Assembly: GCA_963805505.1 (NCBI GenBank)
Contig: CAWDUP010000002.1
Coordinates: 310,001 to 374,000 of the forward strand
DNA: 64,000 nt
Origin: JANPBY01 sp963805505
GTDB taxonomy: Bacteria > Actinomycetota > Actinomycetes > DATJPE01
Direction: 5' to 3'
Positions 59,834 to 64,000 of this stretch are shown here, piece after piece; position 1 is the first letter of the stretch, and each line of letters starts with the position of its first letter. The position numbers were made by a program, and so were the translations under genes. Below the pieces are notes generated by a model that did no database searches, was not told where the DNA came from, and was given only the letters and a program-made list of their open reading frames with translations.

Positions 59834-61129
59834 TCACGCAGCCGGGGTCAGGCGGGTGAGCCCGTTGATGACACGGTCCATGGCGTCCCCTCCCCGCGGG
59901 TCGGTGAGGTTGGCGAGCAGCTTCAACGTGAAGCGCATGAGGCTCGCTCGCGGCAGCCCGTACCTCGTGGCCAGTCTCATCACCTCGGGGTGACCGATCG
60001 CCTGCACGAACACCCGGCCGAGGGTGTAGTAGCCGCCATAGGCGTCCTTGAGCGCCTTCGGGTAGCCCTCGAGGGCAAGCTCGCGAGCTCCCGCGGTCGG
60101 CCGGGCTAGCGCCTGGGACACGATGTCGGCGGCCATCACGCCGGACTCCATGGCGTAGGCGATGCCCTCACCGTTGAACGGGTTAACCATGCCCCCCGCG
60201 TCGCCGACCAGGAGCATCCCGCGGGTGTAGTGCGGGGTTCGGTTGAACCCCATGGGAAGCGCGGCTCCTCGGATCGGCTGGGTCATGTTGTGGTCGCGGA
60301 AGCCCCACTCCTCGGGCGTCTGGTCAAGCCAGCGTTTGAGCAGGTCCTTGTAGTCCACGTTGCCGAACGCGCTGCTCGTGTTGAGGATCCCCAGGCCGAC
60401 GTTGACCGTCCCGTCGCCCACCCCGAAGATCCAGCCGTAGCCGGGGAGCAGCTTGGCGTCCGGGCCGGTGCCGTCCCACAGCTCGAGCCAGGACTCCAGC
60501 CAGTCGTCGTCATGCCGCGGGCTGTTGTAGTAGGTACGTACGGCGACACCCATGGGCCGGTCGTCGCGCTTGCGCAGCCCCATGCGGAGGGACAACCGCG
60601 TCGAGTTCCCGTCAGCGGCGACGACCAGCGGCGCCCGGAACGCCGTCTCTGGGCCCTTGCTGCCGTCCTCTTCGACGCGGCGCGCGGTGACACCGAGGAT
60701 GCGACCGGTGCGCTGATCGGTGATCGGACCGGAGACGGGGGTGCGTTCGTGCAATCGGGCGCCTGCTTTGACCGCCTGTCGGGCCAAGATGTCGTCGAAG
60801 TCGAGGCGCGGCCGCACCAGACCGTAATCGGGGAAGCTCGAGAGCTCCGGCCAGGGCAGCTCCAGCCGCTGGCCCCCTCCGACGATGCGCAGTCCCCGGT
60901 TGCGCAGCCAACCCTCGTCCTCGGTGGTGCCGATGCCCATAGCGATGAGCTGCTTGACCGCTCGCGGGGTGAGTCCGTCACCACAGACCTTCTCGCGGGG
61001 GAAGGCGGTCTTCTCCAGGACGACCACGTCGAGCCCGGCTTGCGCGAGGTGGTGCGCAGTCGTGGATCCGGCGGGTCCGGCTCCGACGACGATGACGTCG
61101 GCGTCGTGCTCGGACGCTGGTGAGCTCAC
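59834..61129 (-). CDS. menJ: Geranylgeranyl reductase family FAD protein (probable menaquinone reductase MenJ)
   Basis: 431 residues from a GTG. FAD dinucleotide motif DVIVVGAGPAGSTTAHHLAQ (residues 11-30), CGDGLTPRAVKQLIA, and the second FAD motif LVGDAGGMVNPFNGEGIAYA. Family members reduce isoprenoid double bonds. Position beside menG and nuo favours MenJ, which saturates one isoprene unit of menaquinone, but reduction of other isoprenoids is possible. Preceded by a Rex-like palindrome. Confidence 0.87.
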   Translation of the reverse strand: MSSPASEHDADVIVVGAGPAGSTTAHHLAQAGLDVVVLEKTAFPREKVCGDGLTPRAVKQLIAMGIGTTEDEGWLRNRGLRIVGGGQRLELPWPELSSFPDYGLVRPRLDFDDILARQAVKAGARLHERTPVSGPITDQRTGRILGVTARRVEEDGSKGPETAFRAPLVVAADGNSTRLSLRMGLRKRDDRPMGVAVRTYYNSPRHDDDWLESWLELWDGTGPDAKLLPGYGWIFGVGDGTVNVGLGILNTSSAFGNVDYKDLLKRWLDQTPEEWGFRDHNMTQPIRGAALPMGFNRTPHYTRGMLLVGDAGGMVNPFNGEGIAYAMESGVMAADIVSQALARPTAGARELALEGYPKALKDAYGGYYTLGRVFVQAIGHPEVMRLATRYGLPRASLMRFTLKLLANLTDPRGGDAMDRVINGLTRLTPAA

Positions 61130-61166
61130 GGGAGAAGTCCTTGCCTGACGGGTCCTCAGCGGGCGC

Positions 61167-61184
61167 TCGTGAAAACTTTCACGA
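61167..61184. promoter_or_regulatory. Rex-like palindromic operator upstream of menJ
   Basis: TCGTGAAAACTTTCACGA is a perfect 8+2+8 palindrome. The core GTGAANNNNTTCAC equals the centre of the Rex (NADH/NAD-sensing repressor) consensus TGTGAANNNNTTCACA, with C/G in place of the outer T/A. It lies just downstream of the menJ -10 box, a repressing position. Confidence 0.6.
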
Positions 61185-61194
61185 AGTGGTTCGT

Positions 61195-61200
61195 ATCCTA
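61195..61200 (-). promoter_or_regulatory. Candidate -10 box for menJ
   Basis: TAGGAT on the minus strand, 11 bases upstream of the palindrome and about 66 bases from the menJ GTG. A weak -35 (CTGCCG) lies 17 bases further upstream. Confidence 0.4.
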
Positions 61201-61252
61201 GCCGTCTACGCGGAACTCGGCAGGCCGAGCTGGTGGCCGGTTCTGCAGCGGA

Positions 61253-61966
61253 TCACTCAAGACTTGACCGGTTCGCGGGTCGGGCGGCTCGGTGCATGGC
61301 CACGATCCCGCCGCTGAGGTTGCGCCAGGCGGTCCCCGTCCAGCCTGCTGTGGTGATCCGCGCCGCCAGGGCGGGCTGGTCCGGCCAGGCCCGGATGGAC
61401 TCGGCGAGATAGACGTAGGCCTCCGGGTTGGAGCTGACGGCGCGGGCGGTGGGCGGCAAGGCCCGCATCAGGTATTCGACGTAGAGGGTGCGGAACGGTG
61501 CCCAGGTCGGGTGGCTGAACTCGCAGACGACCAGGCGGCCGCCGGGGCGTGTGACGCGCCGCATCTCCTCGAGTGCGGCCGAGGTGTCGGAGACGTTGCG
61601 CAGCCCGAAGGAGATGGTGACCGCGTCAAAGGTTGCGTCGGCGAACGGGAGGCGGAGTGCATCCCCGGCTGTGAAGGCGAGGCCCGGTTGGCGCTGCTTG
61701 CCGACCCTGAGCATGCCGAGGGAGAAGTCGCAGGGCACGACGAGGGCTCCGGCGTCCTGGAAGGGGGCGCTGCTGGTGCCCGTACCCGCGGCGAGGTCGA
61801 GGACGAACTCGCCGGGCTTGGCGTCGACTGCTGCAACGACTGCTCGGCGCCAGCGTCTGGTCTGGCCGAGGGACAACACATCGTTGGTGAGGTCGTAGCG
61901 CTGCGCGACGTCGTCGAACATCGCGGCGACGTCGTGCGGTTGCTTGTCGAGCTGGGCGCGGGTCAT
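61253..61966 (-). CDS. menG: Demethylmenaquinone methyltransferase
   Basis: 237 residues (MTRAQLDKQPHDVAAMFDDV). UbiE/MenG motifs: VAQRYDLTNDVLSLGQTRRW, the SAM-binding VLDLAAGTGTSS, and FGLRNVSDTSAALEEMRRVT with PGGRLVVCEFSHP. It methylates demethylmenaquinone in the last step of menaquinone synthesis. It lies upstream of menJ. Confidence 0.94.
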   Translation of the reverse strand: MTRAQLDKQPHDVAAMFDDVAQRYDLTNDVLSLGQTRRWRRAVVAAVDAKPGEFVLDLAAGTGTSSAPFQDAGALVVPCDFSLGMLRVGKQRQPGLAFTAGDALRLPFADATFDAVTISFGLRNVSDTSAALEEMRRVTRPGGRLVVCEFSHPTWAPFRTLYVEYLMRALPPTARAVSSNPEAYVYLAESIRAWPDQPALAARITTAGWTGTAWRNLSGGIVAMHRAARPANRSSLE

Positions 61967-62008
61967 CGGCGTTCAGCCTGCCACGCCCCGCTCGCGGCGC
62001 TGGCAGGG

Positions 62009-62275
62009 CTACTTGGTGAAGCCCTGCTTGTTGACCGCCCGGTGGTCGTGACTGGTCTGATCTGCGGACGACGGTGCGCCCGTACCGTTGACCAGGAAGT
62101 AGATCACCGAGCCGAGCAGCGGCAGCACCAGGATGACGATCGTCCACACGATCTTGAGGCCGATGCTGGCGCCGGAGCGGAACACCGCGACCAACGCGAA
62201 CAGCGCAAGGATGAACACGGCGATTCCGAGTAGGCCGAAGCTCCAGCCAGCGACTCCGAAGGCCTCGAGTCCCAT
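62009..62275 (-). CDS. Small membrane protein with PLDc_N-type domain
   Basis: 88 residues from the ATG at 62275 with GGAGGAG upstream. Two transmembrane helices (residues 9-30 and 42-63) with the linker RSGASIGLKIVWTIVI and GSVIYFLVNG, typical of stand-alone phospholipase-D-nuclease N-terminal domain proteins. The C-terminal tail is hydrophilic. Function unknown. Located between menG and the divergent menF. Confidence 0.8.
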   Translation of the reverse strand: MGLEAFGVAGWSFGLLGIAVFILALFALVAVFRSGASIGLKIVWTIVILVLPLLGSVIYFLVNGTGAPSSADQTSHDHRAVNKQGFTK

Positions 62276-62383
62276 GATGTTCTCCTCCGCACGGGCGGTG
62301 CGTCCGCCACCTTGTGGGTCTGACGGTACTCGCTTGGGGTCCTGGCAGGTGCTAAATCCCAACGCCCCCTACGCTGGTCGGTT

Positions 62384-63649
62384 GTGAGTACGGCTGCCGC
62401 CAACCCCTTCGTGCCCGAACAGCTGCACCACCTCGTGGTGCGCAGCGTCGAGATCGACGACCCAGGCCCGCTGGTCTCGCTTCTTCCCGTTGACGGACCC
62501 CTGGCCTGGTTGCGGCACGGTGAGGGGATCGTCGGCTGGGGTGAGTCCGCGCGCTTGGAAATCTCTGGTGCGGAACGTTTCGCCGCAGCATCCGCCTGGT
62601 GGACTCGGCTCATCGAGCACGCCGTGGTCCGCGACGAGGTGGAGCTGGCCGGCAGCGGGATGGTTGCGTTCACCTCCTTCGCCTTCGATCCAGACGGGGC
62701 GGCCACGTCGGTGGTCGTCGTGCCAGAGGTGGTTGTGGGACGGCGGGGAGACCGCTGGTTCGTCACCGCCTTCGGCGAGGATGCCCTGCCGGCCATAGGA
62801 ACCCCCGAGCCGGCAGCACCTGCTCAGCGCCCTCGCGACATCGCCTTCGCCGACGGGTCACGCACGGGTGCCTCATGGGGGGGCGCGGTAGCCGAAGCCG
62901 TACAGCTGATCGGGGAGAGCGCACTGGAGAAGGTCGTCCTCGCGCGTGACCTCGTGGCCGAGTCAGGAGCCGCTGTAGACCAGCGGTGGCCGCTGGCTCG
63001 GCTGTCGTCCGACTACGAGGGCTGCTGGACCTTTGCCGTGGACGGCCTGGTCGGGGCGACACCGGAGATGCTGGTGCGCTTGGAGAAAGGGCTCGTGACG
63101 TCCAGGGTGCTCGCCGGCACCATCCGCCGCACGGGCGACGACGACCATGACCTCGCTCTGGCCGCGTCGCTGGCCAGGTCGAGCAAGGACCTGGAGGAGC
63201 ACGAATACGCCGTACGGTCGGTAGCCGAGGCGCTGGCGCCGCACTGCTCGTCGATGAACGTGCCCGAGGCGCCATTCGTGCTGCACCTGCCCAACGTCAT
63301 GCACCTGGCGACCGATGTGGCCGGGGTGCTGGCCGACGGGTCGTCCCTGCTAGACCTGGTCGCTGATCTGCACCCGTCGGCCGCGGTGTGCGGGACGCCG
63401 ACCGCGCTCGCGATGGAGACGATCCGTTCGCTGGAGGGCATGGATCGGGGACGCTACGCCGGGCCGGTCGGGTGGTTCGGCGCCGACGGTGACGGCGAGC
63501 TCGGCATCGCCTTGCGCTGCGCGGAGGTCACGGGATCCCGCGTCCGGCTTTTCGCCGGCTGCGGAATCGTCGCCGGCTCCGACCCGGACGCCGAGCTGGC
63601 GGAGGCGCAGGCCAAGTTCGTCGCCATGCGCGACGCCCTCGGGGGCTGA
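62384..63649 (+). CDS. menF: Isochorismate synthase
   Basis: 421 residues from a GTG. Chorismate-binding motifs: SALEKVVLARDLVAES, VGATPEMLVRLEKG, AGTIRRTGDDDHDLALAASL, SSKDLEEHEYAV, LHPSAAVCGTPTALAMETI and GPVGWFGADGDGELGIALR. It converts chorismate to isochorismate, the entry to menaquinone, next to menG and menJ. No Shine-Dalgarno is seen; TACGCT ends eight bases before the GTG, suggesting leaderless mRNA. A siderophore-type (EntC/DhbC) role is less likely given the neighbours. Confidence 0.92.
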   Translation: MSTAAANPFVPEQLHHLVVRSVEIDDPGPLVSLLPVDGPLAWLRHGEGIVGWGESARLEISGAERFAAASAWWTRLIEHAVVRDEVELAGSGMVAFTSFAFDPDGAATSVVVVPEVVVGRRGDRWFVTAFGEDALPAIGTPEPAAPAQRPRDIAFADGSRTGASWGGAVAEAVQLIGESALEKVVLARDLVAESGAAVDQRWPLARLSSDYEGCWTFAVDGLVGATPEMLVRLEKGLVTSRVLAGTIRRTGDDDHDLALAASLARSSKDLEEHEYAVRSVAEALAPHCSSMNVPEAPFVLHLPNVMHLATDVAGVLADGSSLLDLVADLHPSAAVCGTPTALAMETIRSLEGMDRGRYAGPVGWFGADGDGELGIALRCAEVTGSRVRLFAGCGIVAGSDPDAELAEAQAKFVAMRDALGG

Positions 63650-63749
63650 CCGCACCACCGCGCACCCAGGCGGTCACTAGAGTCGAGTCCGGAATCCACC
63701 GTCTCGAAACCGCAGACGCGCACCCACGATCCACAGGAGGAACCTGTCC

Positions 63750-64000
63750 ATGTCCGATGAGCAGCCCAGCACCGAGTCAACAACCGAGTCGATGACGGCC
63801 GCCGCGATCAGCGACGGCGCCTACACCTTGCTCGTGGCCGACTTCTCCGACGGCGACTCCGCGTCGGCGGCCTACGAGCTGCTCAAGTCCGTCGAAGACG
63901 GCCGCACCGTCGAGATCGAAGGCGTCGTCGTCGTCCGCAAGTCAGACGACGGCAAGCTCGAGGTGCAGAAGGCCACCGACCACAGCACGAAGTCCGGTCT
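63750..64000 (+). CDS. DUF1269-like protein (partial, 3' end outside window)
   Basis: 83 visible residues from an ATG preceded by AGGAGG. After an acidic Ser/Thr-rich start (MSDEQPSTESTTESMT) comes a ferredoxin-like pattern, AYTLLVADFSDGDSASAAYE and VEDGRTVEIEGVVVVRKSDD, then GKLEVQKATDHS. It resembles DUF1269-type proteins that usually continue with a glycine-rich membrane segment. Function unknown. Confidence 0.7.
   Translation, partial: MSDEQPSTESTTESMTAAAISDGAYTLLVADFSDGDSASAAYELLKSVEDGRTVEIEGVVVVRKSDDGKLEVQKATDHSTKSG

Overview
The window is about 64 kb of a high-GC, gene-dense bacterial chromosome with no mobile elements. Gene content and order point to an actinomycete (Actinomycetota). 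The evidence is the arrangement tRNA-Trp-secE-nusG-rplK-rplA-rplJ-rplL-rpoB-rpoC-rpsL-rpsG-fusA-tuf-rpsJ, a MaoC-type dehydratase pair beside rpmG, frequent GTG starts, a full 14-gene nuo operon, KorAB, and menaquinone genes. The family cannot be fixed from sequence reading alone; Micrococcales or Propionibacteriales would fit.

Positions 1-22084, all on the minus strand, hold the transcription/translation core read from right to left: tRNA-Trp, secE, nusG, rplK, rplA, rplJ, rplL, rpoB, rpoC, rpsL, rpsG, fusA, tuf and the S10 operon (rpsJ-rplC-rplD-rplW-rplB-rpsS-rplV-rpsC-rplP-rpmC, the last cut by the window edge). Long leaders lie upstream of rplJ, rpoB, rpsL and rpsJ, and there is a strong terminator after rplL.

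Positions 22236-28572 carry an aminotransferase and an adenosine-deaminase family gene (plus strand). On the minus strand follow a VOC protein fused in position to a truncated serine hydrolase remnant, murB, two MaoC dehydratase subunits, an SDR reductase, rpmG, and tRNA-Met and tRNA-Thr. Positions 28743-36876 hold the glycogen-to-trehalose operon glgX-treY-treZ, tRNA-Tyr (minus), a YajQ-family gene, a secreted protein and a YqeY-like gene.

Positions 36898-43182 form the most unusual region. A small orphan set of complex I-like hydrophilic subunits (NuoB-, NuoC- and NuoI-like) followed by htpX is transcribed divergently from the 2-oxoacid:ferredoxin oxidoreductase genes korA-korB and a rarD-like permease. 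The two transcription units share a 33- to 18-bp intergenic gap with back-to-back -10-like boxes. This suggests a ferredoxin-linked electron-entry module that could feed complex I, encoded close to it.

Positions 43214-63649 are respiratory: a polyprenyl diphosphate synthase (menaquinone side chain), the complete nuoA-N operon, a MenJ-type geranylgeranyl reductase preceded by a Rex-like palindrome, menG, a small membrane protein, and menF (isochorismate synthase) on the plus strand. The window ends inside a DUF1269-like gene.

A recurring oddity is the presence of in-frame 15- or 18-bp tandem repeats in otherwise conserved genes (rpsC tail, rplJ tail, nusG N-terminus, the orphan nuoB-like gene) and in the rpsL leader. 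Two genes (add and rarD) appear to start with CTG in a CTGA overlap with the upstream stop.
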